DNA from: Algoriphagus sp.
Lineage (GTDB): Bacteria; Bacteroidota; Bacteroidia; Cytophagales; Cyclobacteriaceae
Direction: 5' to 3'
Assembly: GCA_018336015.1 (NCBI GenBank)
Contig: JAGXQZ010000051.1
Location: 186,001-250,000, forward strand
Length of the DNA: 64,000 nucleotides
The notes below the pieces were generated by a model. It was given only the letters and a program-made list of their open reading frames with translations, did not search any database and was not told the origin of the DNA. The position numbers and the translations under genes were made by a program. Positions 34,076 through 43,153 of the stretch are shown here, piece after piece (the first letter of the stretch is position 1; each line of letters opens with the position of its first letter).

Positions 34076-34106
34076 CAAATTTATTCCTATTTAGATTAAT
34101 TACAAA
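34076..34106 (-). promoter_or_regulatory. Promoter of the hmu haem operon
   Basis: On the minus strand TTTG (34106-34103), a 19-base spacer, then TAAATTTG (34083-34076). It is an exact match to the Bacteroidota -33/-7 consensus, 25 bases before the hmuT ATG. Confidence 0.75.
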
Positions 34107-34248
34107 TAAAAATAAAAATGATTTGAATAAATTCAGAAACTCAGGGAGAGGGTAGAAAAGGTTTATTGAATAAAAATTTCTCATAGGGCCATTCAGAGCC
34201 CTTAAATTTAAAAGTGTGTGATACTTAGGATTAATTTTCCAAATATCC

Positions 34249-35827
<1,579 letters not shown>

Positions 35828-35848
35828 GAAAATAAGTTACTGGTTAAT

Positions 35849-35879
35849 AGTTATTGGTTTCTTTCTGAAATCAATAACT
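35849..35879. other. Stem-loop in the atpD-atpC gap
   Basis: GTTATTGGTTTC pairs with GAAATCAATAAC (11 of 12) around a 5-base loop, 22 bases after the atpD stop codon. It is followed by a short AATAACT-type repeat up to atpC. There is no T-run, so it is not an obvious terminator. Confidence 0.55.
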
Positions 35880-35911
35880 TTTCAACCTAATAACTCAATA
35901 ACTAGAAAAAC

Positions 35912-36157
35912 ATGCAATTAGAAATCGTCACACCGGATAAGAAGGTATTCCAAGGAGAAGTCAGTGAAGCGACTTTTCCGGGAGCTTCAGGTGCATTTCA
36001 GGTGTTGAACAGCCACGCTCCTATCGTATCGGCTTTGGCCAAGGGGGCTGTATCCTTTACTACCAAAGAAGGTAAGCAGTCCATGATTGTGGATGGAGGA
36101 GTGGTTGAAGTGAAAAATAACGTGATTGTAGTTTTGGCTGAAAAAGTAGTAGGCTAA
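35912..36157 (+). CDS. atpC: F1Fo ATP synthase subunit epsilon (short form)
   Basis: An 81-residue epsilon subunit containing only the N-terminal beta-sandwich (MQLEIVTPDKKVFQGEVSEATFPGASGAFQVLNSHAPIVSAL, then VDGGVVEVKNNVIVVLAEK). The C-terminal helical pair that inhibits the enzyme in E. coli (total 139 residues) is missing, as is usual in Bacteroidota. Cotranscribed with atpD across an 84-base gap, then a strong terminator. Confidence 0.96.
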   Translation: MQLEIVTPDKKVFQGEVSEATFPGASGAFQVLNSHAPIVSALAKGAVSFTTKEGKQSMIVDGGVVEVKNNVIVVLAEKVVG

Positions 36158-36177
36158 TCGCAACCGGTAATAAATAG

Positions 36178-36211
36178 AAAAGTCCAACTCTTAAGGGTTG
36201 GACTTTTTTGT
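36178..36211 (+). terminator. Rho-independent terminator of atpDC
   Basis: Eleven-bp stem AAAAGTCCAAC / GTTGGACTTTT followed by TT and a T-rich tail. Confidence 0.9.
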
Positions 36212-36295
36212 TTGTAATTAATTAAACTTTGCAAGGTTCTAAACTATGAGAGAACACACGAAGACCTAGGTTTAAAAATTTTAAATTTTTCGATC

Positions 36296-36326
36296 TTCGA
36301 ATCTTTAAAATATTCCATTACCTTTG
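36296..36326 (+). promoter_or_regulatory. Promoter of rpsU
   Basis: TACCTTTG (36319-36326), followed by CAGCC, is the strong form seen before many Bacteroidota ribosomal genes. The -33 element is TTCG (36296-36299), 19 bases upstream, one mismatch. The leader is about 20 bases. Confidence 0.65.
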
Positions 36327-36351
36327 CAGCCACGAAAGGGGGTGTATACTT

Positions 36352-36546
36352 ATGATCATTGTAAACGTAAAAGAGAACGAATCCATCGACAAAGCGCTAA
36401 AGCGTTTTAAAAAGAAATTTGACAAGACCGGTGCGGTTCGCGAACTCAGAGCCCGTCAGGCTTTCACCAAACCTTCCGTTAAAAGAAGAGATGAGATCAT
36501 TAAAGCAGCTTATCGTCAGAAACTTCAAAATGAAGTAATGAAGTAA
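36352..36546 (+). CDS. rpsU: 30S ribosomal protein S21
   Basis: A 64-residue basic small-subunit protein: MIIVNVKENESIDKALKRFKKKFDKTGAVRELRARQ, then KPSVKRRDEIIKAAYRQ, the standard S21 sequence. The leader contains GAAAGGGGGTG about 10 bases before the ATG, an unusually purine-rich stretch for a Bacteroidota leader. Followed by its own terminator; the recombinase and hpf genes downstream are the conserved Bacteroidota neighbours. Confidence 0.98.
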   Translation: MIIVNVKENESIDKALKRFKKKFDKTGAVRELRARQAFTKPSVKRRDEIIKAAYRQKLQNEVMK

Positions 36547-36570
36547 TTGCAGTTTTAGAGATAAAACATA

Positions 36571-36607
36571 AGAGCATTCTCAGTACTGGGAATGCTCTTT
36601 TTTTTTT
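36571..36607 (+). terminator. Rho-independent terminator of rpsU
   Basis: Nine-bp stem AGAGCATTC / GAATGCTCT followed by ten T. Confidence 0.93.
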
Positions 36608-36656
36608 GATTATACGCTATTCTAGCAGTACACGAATATTTCTCTGATTTTGGGCT

Positions 36657-36682
36657 GGAAGACCGATGACGGGAGACCGAAG
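36657..36682. repeat. Dispersed repeat copy B (degenerate 7-bp units)
   Basis: GGAAGACCGATGACGG then GAGACCGAAG, in 7-bp phase (GAAGACC/GATGACG/GGAGACC/GAAG). It matches the copy at 21520-21546, inverted, at 24 of 26 bases. Lies in the 277-base gap between the rpsU terminator and the recombinase gene, which otherwise shows nothing recognisable. Confidence 0.75.
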
Positions 36683-36883
36683 AAGTCAAAGAATTGGCTT
36701 TTGGTATTTCATTTGACCTCATAAGAAAGCTACTGGCAAAGTTCCGTTTATCCATATTTTTTTTAATCCTGCCGTATTTTTTCGAATCACCTTCAGACAT
36801 TTCTATCGAAATCACTCCCAGAAATGATCTATGTCACCTTGGAATTCCGATTTTTGGTCTAACTTATTTTTCAATAAAGCGCC

Positions 36884-37768
36884 ATGATCGATTCTTTCAT
36901 CAATTACCTCGAGTACGAAAAGAGAAGCAGCAGCCATACTGTCTTGGCTTATCGTAAAGACTTGGAGCAAGCTGAAGAATTTGTAAATACTTCCTTCTCC
37001 ATAGAAGAACTCTCCAATTGTACCCATTCAGAATTGCGTGCTTGGATCATCGACTTGGTCGAACAAGGCCTCAGTCAGACCACCGTCAACCGAAAACTCG
37101 CCACCCTGCGCTCCTATTACAAGTTTCTGATGCGATCCAAAGTGATCCAAAAGGACCCCACTTACAAGTTAAAATCTCTTAAAACCCCGAAAAAACTCCC
37201 CGAATTCATACAAGAAACAACCATTGAATCCGTATTGGAAGAAGAAGTCTACGAACCAACCTTCGAAGGCTTCCGAGATCGAATGGTGATGGAGTTTCTT
37301 TACCTCACAGGAGTCCGACTATCTGAACTTACCTCGATCAAGTGGAAAGATCTTAACTTATTGGAAGAGCAAGTGAAGGTGCTCGGTAAAAGACAAAAAG
37401 AAAGAATAATCCCAATTACGAAAGGCCTCCAACAAAATATAGTTTCCTATCGAAAAGTATTTGAGGAAAGGTTTTCAAAGATTGAAGGGAATGAGTACTT
37501 TATTGTGAGCAACAAAGGCGAAAAGGCCTATTCTATGATGATTTATCGAATCGTAAGACACTATTTGGATCTTTTCGCGCAAAACACCAAACGAAGTCCA
37601 CACCTCTTGAGACACACCTTTGCCACTCACTTATTAAACAAGGGCGCCGACCTCAATGCAGTCAAGGACCTACTAGGTCATGCCAACTTGGCTGCCACAC
37701 AGGTGTACACTCACAACTCCATGGAAAAACTGAAGGCTGTGTTTGAACAGGCACATCCGAAAGCGTAA
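36884..37768 (+). CDS. Xer-type tyrosine recombinase (XerC/XerD)
   Basis: A 294-residue tyrosine recombinase. The N-terminal SAM-like DNA-binding domain has NYLEYEKRSSSHTVLAYRKDLEQ; the catalytic domain has Arg in TGVRLSELTSIKW, Lys after VLGKRQKER, HLLRHTFATHLL (HxxR), LLGHANL (His) and nucleophile Tyr 275 in QVYTHNS. This is the housekeeping length, and the rpsU-xer-hpf order is a Bacteroidota core arrangement, so it is the chromosome-dimer resolvase rather than a mobile-element integrase. Whether it is XerC or XerD cannot be decided here. Confidence 0.95.
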   Translation: MIDSFINYLEYEKRSSSHTVLAYRKDLEQAEEFVNTSFSIEELSNCTHSELRAWIIDLVEQGLSQTTVNRKLATLRSYYKFLMRSKVIQKDPTYKLKSLKTPKKLPEFIQETTIESVLEEEVYEPTFEGFRDRMVMEFLYLTGVRLSELTSIKWKDLNLLEEQVKVLGKRQKERIIPITKGLQQNIVSYRKVFEERFSKIEGNEYFIVSNKGEKAYSMMIYRIVRHYLDLFAQNTKRSPHLLRHTFATHLLNKGADLNAVKDLLGHANLAATQVYTHNSMEKLKAVFEQAHPKA

Positions 37769-37804
37769 ATAAATCAATTGTTCAACCATTTAAATGCAAT
37801 CGTT

Positions 37805-38110
37805 ATGAAACTGCAGATGCACTCCATCCACTTTGACGCCGATCAAAAACTGATCGACTTTATCCAAAAGAAAGCTGACAAACTGGACACATTCTATGAC
37901 CGAATCATAGACGGAGAGGTTTTTATGAGACTCGATAAAAACGACAACAACGAAAACAAAATAGTAGAAATCAAACTGAATGTTCCCGGCAAACAATTCT
38001 TTGCCAAAGAGCAAAGTGATTCCTTTGAAGCTGCTGCCGATGAGGCTGTAGAAGCTCTCAGACGCCAGATCAAAAAGTATAAAGAAAAAGTGGTGTTAGG
38101 TCACCAATAA
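37805..38110 (+). CDS. hpf: Ribosome hibernation-promoting factor/RaiA-like
   Basis: A 101-residue short-form HPF that binds the 30S decoding region in resting cells. MKLQMHSIHFDADQKLIDFIQKKADKL, then the acidic/basic EAADEAVEALRRQIKKYKEK helix at the C-terminus are family hallmarks. No C-terminal dimerisation domain, so short HPF. The frame is open nine codons upstream, but the chosen ATG gives the usual N-terminus. 36 bases after the recombinase gene, so probably cotranscribed. Confidence 0.93.
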   Translation: MKLQMHSIHFDADQKLIDFIQKKADKLDTFYDRIIDGEVFMRLDKNDNNENKIVEIKLNVPGKQFFAKEQSDSFEAAADEAVEALRRQIKKYKEKVVLGHQ

Positions 38111-38130
38111 GCCTATTACAAACAGCAAAG

Positions 38131-38160
38131 CCCCGGACCAAAACTCCGGGGTTATTTTTT
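38131..38160. terminator. Bidirectional terminator between hpf and the GT39 gene
   Basis: Seven-bp GC stem CCCCGGA / TCCGGGG followed by TTATTTTTT on the plus side. The downstream tail overlaps the GT39 stop codon. Confidence 0.85.
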
Positions 38161-39810
38161 GCTCAATAGGTAATACTTTTTGCTGTTGGCTTCCAAAAGT
38201 CTGTCAAACTCTTCCGAATGGTAAGCTATTAACAACTGCGGAATAGCCTTGGACTCCCAGTTTTTGGAGACCAGTTTTGTCCTAAATTTCGTAGTATCCA
38301 ACTCAGAGAGGAATTTGTCCTCTAGGATCAATATCCCAAACTCCTTACTTTTTTCAACCCAATTTTCTCTAGGAAGATCCACCATATTTAATTCAGGACC
38401 CAAACTCATTCGGATTTTACTACCCACATGCGGATTACCATAGAAGCCAATCGGTAAATCAATCTCCTCCAGATTAATCATTTCCCTAGCCTGCTGACCC
38501 TGATGAGGCAAAGAAATATGGTAAGTAATGGAACTAAGGAGAAAAAAGATCATCAGGAAGGAATAAGCGATAATCTTTGGAAGCTTTTGAGGAGATCTCC
38601 TCCAAATCAATCCTGAATAGATTAAAAACAAGAAGCCAATTATAAATTGCGCCCAAAGCAACGCCATGCCTTTTCCACCCAAATTGATCCAAAGACTAAA
38701 GCAGGTAAGAATCAAGACTACAAAAAGAAAAATCACAGTAGCAATTTTGACTGGTTTCCCCCGATCAAAAACCCCTCCACGAACAAGCAACCATGCAATC
38801 CATACCGCAATTACCGGAGCAACAGGCAGTAAATAGCGCTCATAAAACCTACTCGTGAGTGCACCCATCCCTATGATCGCTATCGCCCAAACCACAGCAA
38901 AGGCAAAAAACTGAGGATTTTCTTTCCAGCCTTGATGAAGGGTAGATTTGACTTTTGCCCCATTCAGTAAAATCCAAGGAATAAATATCAGGCCCAAAAG
39001 CAAGGTGGCTAAGAGACCATTCTGAAAGATTAACAAAACTCGGGAAGCCACTCGAATCCCCACTTGGTCTTCTAAAAAACTGTTCAAATAGGTGGGCCCA
39101 TGGATTTTCCACATGGCTACAAACCAAAACAAAGCAATCGCCAAACTCAGCGCTAAGGCAGGAATATGTAAGAGCTTTTTCCAGGAGACCCTTTTCCATG
39201 GGTTAAAAAGCAATACCCCAATGCCCAAACCACCCAAAGCCACGGCAGGCAGCCCTTTGACCTCAAAGGCCAAAGCTAGGCCCAAATACATAAACCAGAT
39301 GAATTTGGAGTGTGCCTTGTCTCCATCTCGGAGCAAACCTGCAAAGCCGACAGCACTGAGGGTCATTGTCAAAACCAATAACACGTCCGGAATCGAGCGA
39401 CCTGAGGATAAAATCAGCACTGGATTGGCTGCCATAATCAAAGCTGAAAGGCCTGCGATTTTTGCATTAAGGAAAAGCGTCTTCGCTAAAAGAAACGTCA
39501 ATCCCACTGTAGCTGCACCTGAAAGCAAAAAGAAAATCCGAGAGCCGAATTCATTGACACCAAAAAACTTAAACCCAGCCAAAACTGCCCAATAAGTTAA
39601 AATGGGTTTCTTGAATCTCAGTTCACCACTGCCCAGGTAAGTCGTCATGTAGTCTCCATTTTGGAGCATTTTGACAGCAGCATCCCGATAGTAGATCTCA
39701 TCCGGATAGTGCATGTGAAAGTGCAAGGCAAAAGGCCCTACCAATACACAATAGGCCAGCATCAAAATCCAAGGATTGATTTTTAGCTCTGAAGATTGGG
39801 ATAAAAGCAT
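38152..39810 (-). CDS. GT39-family (ArnT/PMT-like) membrane glycosyltransferase
   Basis: A 552-residue integral membrane glycosyltransferase with about eleven transmembrane segments. The first periplasmic loop has HYPDEIYYRDAAVKMLQNGDY and RFKKPILTYW, the DE-x(n)-KP pattern of the ArnT/PMT family, in which the acidic residue is catalytic. A C-terminal periplasmic domain follows. Such enzymes take sugar from a polyprenyl phosphate donor and put it on lipid A or protein. I start at the ATG at 39810, because the -7 box ends three bases upstream. Divergent from the GT2 gene, which could make its donor. Confidence 0.88.
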   Translation of the reverse strand: MLLSQSSELKINPWILMLAYCVLVGPFALHFHMHYPDEIYYRDAAVKMLQNGDYMTTYLGSGELRFKKPILTYWAVLAGFKFFGVNEFGSRIFFLLSGAATVGLTFLLAKTLFLNAKIAGLSALIMAANPVLILSSGRSIPDVLLVLTMTLSAVGFAGLLRDGDKAHSKFIWFMYLGLALAFEVKGLPAVALGGLGIGVLLFNPWKRVSWKKLLHIPALALSLAIALFWFVAMWKIHGPTYLNSFLEDQVGIRVASRVLLIFQNGLLATLLLGLIFIPWILLNGAKVKSTLHQGWKENPQFFAFAVVWAIAIIGMGALTSRFYERYLLPVAPVIAVWIAWLLVRGGVFDRGKPVKIATVIFLFVVLILTCFSLWINLGGKGMALLWAQFIIGFLFLIYSGLIWRRSPQKLPKIIAYSFLMIFFLLSSITYHISLPHQGQQAREMINLEEIDLPIGFYGNPHVGSKIRMSLGPELNMVDLPRENWVEKSKEFGILILEDKFLSELDTTKFRTKLVSKNWESKAIPQLLIAYHSEEFDRLLEANSKKYYLLSKK

Positions 39811-39813
39811 GTG

Positions 39814-39821
39814 CAAAGATA
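39814..39821 (-). promoter_or_regulatory. -7 box of the GT39 gene, three bases before its ATG
   Basis: TATCTTTG on the minus strand, then CAC and ATG. Transcription would start at or near the A of the start codon, giving a leaderless message. A TTCG 21 bases upstream may be the -33 element. Confidence 0.55.
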
Positions 39822-39881
39822 AAAGTTAGCCGTGGTCGAGTCCGAAACAATCTTTGGAATTAAGCATCATGAAGAACCTTT

Positions 39882-39913
39882 TTTGCCTACACAGGCTTTT
39901 TGGAGTAATTTTG
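39882..39913 (+). promoter_or_regulatory. Promoter of the GT2/flippase-like operon
   Basis: TTTG (39882-39885), 20-base spacer, TAATTTTG (39906-39913), exact consensus, 15 bases before the ATG at 39929. It supports that ATG over the upstream one at 39854. Confidence 0.7.
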
Positions 39914-39928
39914 ACCAAATTTTATCGC

Positions 39929-40894
39929 ATGAGCAAGCCCCTTTTGTCCGTCGTTATCACTGTTTACAACGAAGAGGACAACATCCGACCTCTCCTCGAA
40001 GCAACCTATTCGGCACTTTCGGAGATAGATTATGAAGTGATTCTAATCGAAGACGGAAGTACAGACCGGACAGTGGCGGAAGTAAAAAAACATGCAAATG
40101 AGCGAACTAAGCTTCTGATTTTTAACAGAAACTATGGTCAGACTACAGCACTTGCTGCAGGAATCGACCAAGCTACCGGCGAATACATCGCCACCATGGA
40201 TGGTGACTTGCAAAATGACCCTACCGACATTCCTCAGATGCTTCGCAAAGCCATCGACGAAGAATGGGACGTCGTCGCAGGCCGTCGGGCAAACAGAAAG
40301 GATGGATTTGTGCTTCGTAAAATCCCTTCCAAAATCGCCAACTGGATCATCCGAAATACCACCAAAGTCTATCTCAACGATTACGGTTGTACGCTTCGTG
40401 TGTACAAAGCCGAAATCGCGCAGAATATGGGGCTTTACGGAGAGCTCCACCGCTTCATTCCCGTTTTGGCCAAACAGCAAGGGGCGAAGATGACCGAGAT
40501 GGACGTCAAGCATCACCCAAGAATCCACGGCACTTCGAAATACGGCCTCAGCCGTACCTTCAAAGTGATGGCAGATTTGATCCTGATGCTCTTTTTCCAA
40601 AAGTATTTTCAAAGACCGATCCACCTTTTTGGAGGCTTGGGTTTACTCTCTTTCCTGTTAGGCTCATTGATCAGTTTTTACCTACTGATATTGAAACTGT
40701 TGGGAGAGGATATTTGGGGCAGACCAATCATGATTCTGGGATTCATCCTGATTTTAGGAGGAATTCAGTTGATTACGACGGGGATCATCGCAGAGATCAT
40801 TGTGAGAACGTACTTCGAATCACAGGACAAAAAGACCTATCGGATCAAGGCCATCTTTCAGGGGAAAGCTGAAGTAGTCAGCAGTGGTAAGTAA
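39929..40894 (+). CDS. GT2-family polyprenyl-phosphate glycosyltransferase (GtrB/DPM1-like)
   Basis: A 321-residue protein: cytoplasmic GT-A domain (PLLSVVITVYNEEDNIRPLLE; DGSTDRT; DxD motif in ATMDGDLQNDP), then two C-terminal transmembrane segments (about residues 235-260 and 270-295). This is the layout of GtrB, ArnC and DPM1, which load a sugar from a nucleotide donor onto polyprenyl phosphate. The start at MSKPLLS is supported by the promoter. Its likely partners are the flippase-like gene 93 bases downstream and the divergent GT39 transferase. Sugar identity unknown. Confidence 0.93.
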   Translation: MSKPLLSVVITVYNEEDNIRPLLEATYSALSEIDYEVILIEDGSTDRTVAEVKKHANERTKLLIFNRNYGQTTALAAGIDQATGEYIATMDGDLQNDPTDIPQMLRKAIDEEWDVVAGRRANRKDGFVLRKIPSKIANWIIRNTTKVYLNDYGCTLRVYKAEIAQNMGLYGELHRFIPVLAKQQGAKMTEMDVKHHPRIHGTSKYGLSRTFKVMADLILMLFFQKYFQRPIHLFGGLGLLSFLLGSLISFYLLILKLLGEDIWGRPIMILGFILILGGIQLITTGIIAEIIVRTYFESQDKKTYRIKAIFQGKAEVVSSGK

Positions 40895-40987
40895 AAAGTG
40901 GTCAGCCACCGCAGCAAGTAAAAAATCAACAGTAAATGTAAGTTTTACCCACTTGTAACCATTTTACCAATAACTAATAACCTCCCC

Positions 40988-41863
40988 TTGTCCCGACTCA
41001 AAAACCAACTCAAAACTGCACTGAAGCTTTTGCTGACAGGAGTGGCTTTGTACTTGGTTTTTCGCAAGATCGACACCGAGCAACTTTTTCAACTCGCTAC
41101 TTCCATCCACTGGCCTTGGCTTATTCCTGCTGTGATTTTGTTTATCCTGAGCAAAGTAGCCACAGCCATTCGACTCAACCGTTATTTTGAAAATATCGGA
41201 ATCCAACTTTCGGAGGCAGAAAACTGGCGACTTTACCTGCTCGGGATGTTTTATAATCTTTTTCTCCCCGGAGGCATAGGCGGGGATGGCTATAAAGTTT
41301 ATTTACTTAACAAACAGTTTAAAACACCGGTTAAAAACCTCCTTCAAGCCGTACTTTTAGACCGCTTGGGAGGACTGGTTGCTATAGTTTTCTTACTGTT
41401 TGGACTGTTTTTAATTGTAGAAGTCAAACATGAGTTTTTCGAAAGTTCCTTATGGAACGGGTTGATAATTGCTGGCTTGGTGTTGACGGTTCCGGCTTTT
41501 TGGCTGGTTCAAAAGTTAGTCTTCAAAGACTTTCTCCCCTCCTTTTGGTCAGGGAATGCCTGGTCTTTTACAGGACAGATTGCCCAGCTAGCTTGTGCAT
41601 GGTTCGTTTTGTTGGCATTAGGTATGGAAGAAAATATTCTCGCATACCAATTGGTTTTTTTGATTTCATCCATTGTCGCAGTACTTCCTTTGACTATCGG
41701 CGGAGTGGGTGCCCGCGAATTGGTCTTTGTCTATGCCCACGCCTATGCGGGAATCGAAGAAACCGCAGCGGTAGCTTTCAGTTTGATCTTCTTCTTGATT
41801 TCAGCTGGAGTTTCTTTAGCTGGAGCTTTTATCAAAGCTGATTTATCAAAAAATTATAACTAG
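40988..41863 (+). CDS. UPF0104/lysylphosphatidylglycerol synthase TM-like flippase protein (second copy)
   Basis: A 291-residue membrane protein with about eight hydrophobic segments and UPF0104 motifs: GVALYLVFRKID at the start, YNLFLPGGIGGDGYKVYLLNKQF (PGGxGGD), ILLFGLFLIVE-like middle, and LPLTIGGVGARELVFVYAHA near the end. The start is TTG at 40988, as no ATG is in frame. Distinct from the copy at 13793 (PRAGEVAR and QGGIGTFHA in the equivalent places). Downstream of GT2, it is the best candidate to flip the lipid-linked sugar across the inner membrane. Confidence 0.87.
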   Translation: MSRLKNQLKTALKLLLTGVALYLVFRKIDTEQLFQLATSIHWPWLIPAVILFILSKVATAIRLNRYFENIGIQLSEAENWRLYLLGMFYNLFLPGGIGGDGYKVYLLNKQFKTPVKNLLQAVLLDRLGGLVAIVFLLFGLFLIVEVKHEFFESSLWNGLIIAGLVLTVPAFWLVQKLVFKDFLPSFWSGNAWSFTGQIAQLACAWFVLLALGMEENILAYQLVFLISSIVAVLPLTIGGVGARELVFVYAHAYAGIEETAAVAFSLIFFLISAGVSLAGAFIKADLSKNYN

Positions 41864-41894
41864 CTGTATTTCAATATTTTTAATTTAATTCATC

Positions 41895-41925
41895 CTTGCA
41901 GATTTAAAATATCATTTTAAATTTG
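41895..41925 (+). promoter_or_regulatory. Promoter of the AAA/DUF4143 gene
   Basis: CTTG (41895-41898), 19-base spacer, TAAATTTG (41918-41925), five bases before the ATG at 41931, so the message may be leaderless. It lies inside the inverted repeat. Confidence 0.6.
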
Positions 41926-41929
41926 CAAG
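41895..41929. repeat. 35-bp near-perfect inverted repeat spanning the AAA/DUF4143 promoter
   Basis: Arms CTTGCAGATTTAAAAT (41895-41910) and ATTTTAAATTTGCAAG (41914-41929) match at 15 of 16 positions around a 3-base centre (ATC). The repeat covers the -33 (CTTG) to the -7 box and ends one base before the start codon, so any bound protein would block transcription. Confidence 0.8.
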
Positions 41930-41930
41930 T

Positions 41931-43115
41931 ATGATTGAGCGATTACTTTTCCATAGACTTGAAGAATTGATGCCGGATTTTCCGGCCATTGCCATTTTAG
42001 GATCAAGGCAAGTGGGGAAGACTACGCTTGCTCAGGCTTTGGCTGAGGATTTTGATCAGCAGTCCATTTATTTAGATTTGGAAAGCCCGACTGACCGGGC
42101 CAAATTGACAGAACCTGAGCAATATTTTGATCTTCATGAAGGCAAACTCATCATTCTGGATGAAATACAGCGTATGCCGGACCTGTTTCAGGTTTTGAGA
42201 GGAGTCATCGACAGAAGTAGAAAGAAAGGTTTTAGATCTTGTCAATTTCTGGTTTTGGGTTCAGCCTCTCTTGAGCTGATCCGCCAATCGTCCGAAACAC
42301 TTGCAGGTCGAATTGCTTATGAGGAACTGCCTGGATTCACCCTGCTGGAAGTGGGTGATGAAGGGAAAAACCTGGAAAAGCTGTGGCTTCGTGGAGGATT
42401 TCCGGAATCATTTCTGGCGAATTCGGACAAGTCCAGCATGACCTGGAGGCAAAACTTCATTACCACCTACTTGGAAAGGGATATTCCCCAGATTGCACAG
42501 TTTATACCGACCAATCGCCTGCGGAGACTCTGGACCATGCTCGCACATGAACAGGGGCAGCTGATTAATCTATCCAAGTTTGGTGCAAGCCTTGACCTTA
42601 CTTCGCCGACTGTGAAGTCTTATGTGGAGCTGTTGGAAGATCTGCTGCTGATTCGCTCTATCAGACCCTGGATGAGTAATGTAGGGAAGCGCTTGGTCAA
42701 AAGTCCCAAAGTCTACATCCGTGATTCAGGCATTACACATGCCCTTCTCCAAATCAGCACTTTGGATAATCTACTGGCGCATCCGGTGGCTGGATTTAGC
42801 TGGGAAGGATTTGTAATTGAGCATATCATTTCTGTATTGCCCAAAAATGCTGATTACGGATTCTATCGAACGTCCGCAGGTGCAGAATTGGATTTGGTTA
42901 TTCAGTTAGGAAGTCAGCTATGGACGATTGAAATCAAACGGACACTCAGCCCGAAGCTTTCCAAGGGATTTTCTATTGCTTCAGAGGATGTAGAAGCAAC
43001 ACATCGGTTCTTTGTCTATGCGGGAAAGGAAGAATTTCCTCTTTCGGAAAAAGTCACAGCAATCGGGCTGATCCAACTTATGAACAGGATAATTGCCCTG
43101 AGAGAAAATGGATAA
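41931..43115 (+). CDS. AAA ATPase with DUF4143 domain
   Basis: A 394-residue protein of the AAA_14/DUF4143 family. Walker [13 protein letters not shown] (near residue 24), Walker [13 protein letters not shown], sensor-like [13 protein letters not shown] and [11 protein letters not shown] follow. The C-terminal DUF4143 part (about 200-340) reads [25 protein letters not shown] with a winged-helix look. It ends in [12 protein letters not shown] and WTIEIKRT, the D-x(n)-ExK pattern of PD-(D/E)XK nucleases. Biological role unknown; these genes are common, often single and variable between strains, and have been guessed to be defence- or toxin-related. Monocistronic with its own inverted-repeat promoter. 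Confidence 0.9.
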   Translation: MIERLLFHRLEELMPDFPAIAILGSRQVGKTTLAQALAEDFDQQSIYLDLESPTDRAKLTEPEQYFDLHEGKLIILDEIQRMPDLFQVLRGVIDRSRKKGFRSCQFLVLGSASLELIRQSSETLAGRIAYEELPGFTLLEVGDEGKNLEKLWLRGGFPESFLANSDKSSMTWRQNFITTYLERDIPQIAQFIPTNRLRRLWTMLAHEQGQLINLSKFGASLDLTSPTVKSYVELLEDLLLIRSIRPWMSNVGKRLVKSPKVYIRDSGITHALLQISTLDNLLAHPVAGFSWEGFVIEHIISVLPKNADYGFYRTSAGAELDLVIQLGSQLWTIEIKRTLSPKLSKGFSIASEDVEATHRFFVYAGKEEFPLSEKVTAIGLIQLMNRIIALRENG

Positions 43116-43128
43116 ATCCCATTTTCCC

Positions 43129-43136
43129 TACCTTTG
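43129..43136 (+). promoter_or_regulatory. -7 box of pyrF
   Basis: TACCTTTG, 17 bases before the pyrF ATG. No clear -33 element. Confidence 0.5.
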
Positions 43137-43153
43137 CCCAAAATCCGCAAAAC

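Noticed and set aside
36694..36957. Plus-strand 87-codon frame running into the recombinase gene
   Set aside because: Overlaps the recombinase start by 74 bases in another frame, has no promoter and no recognisable features.
36884..37768. Recombinase as a sign of an integrated mobile element
   Set aside because: Length, motifs and the rpsU-xer-hpf order mark it as the housekeeping Xer recombinase; no attachment repeats were seen.
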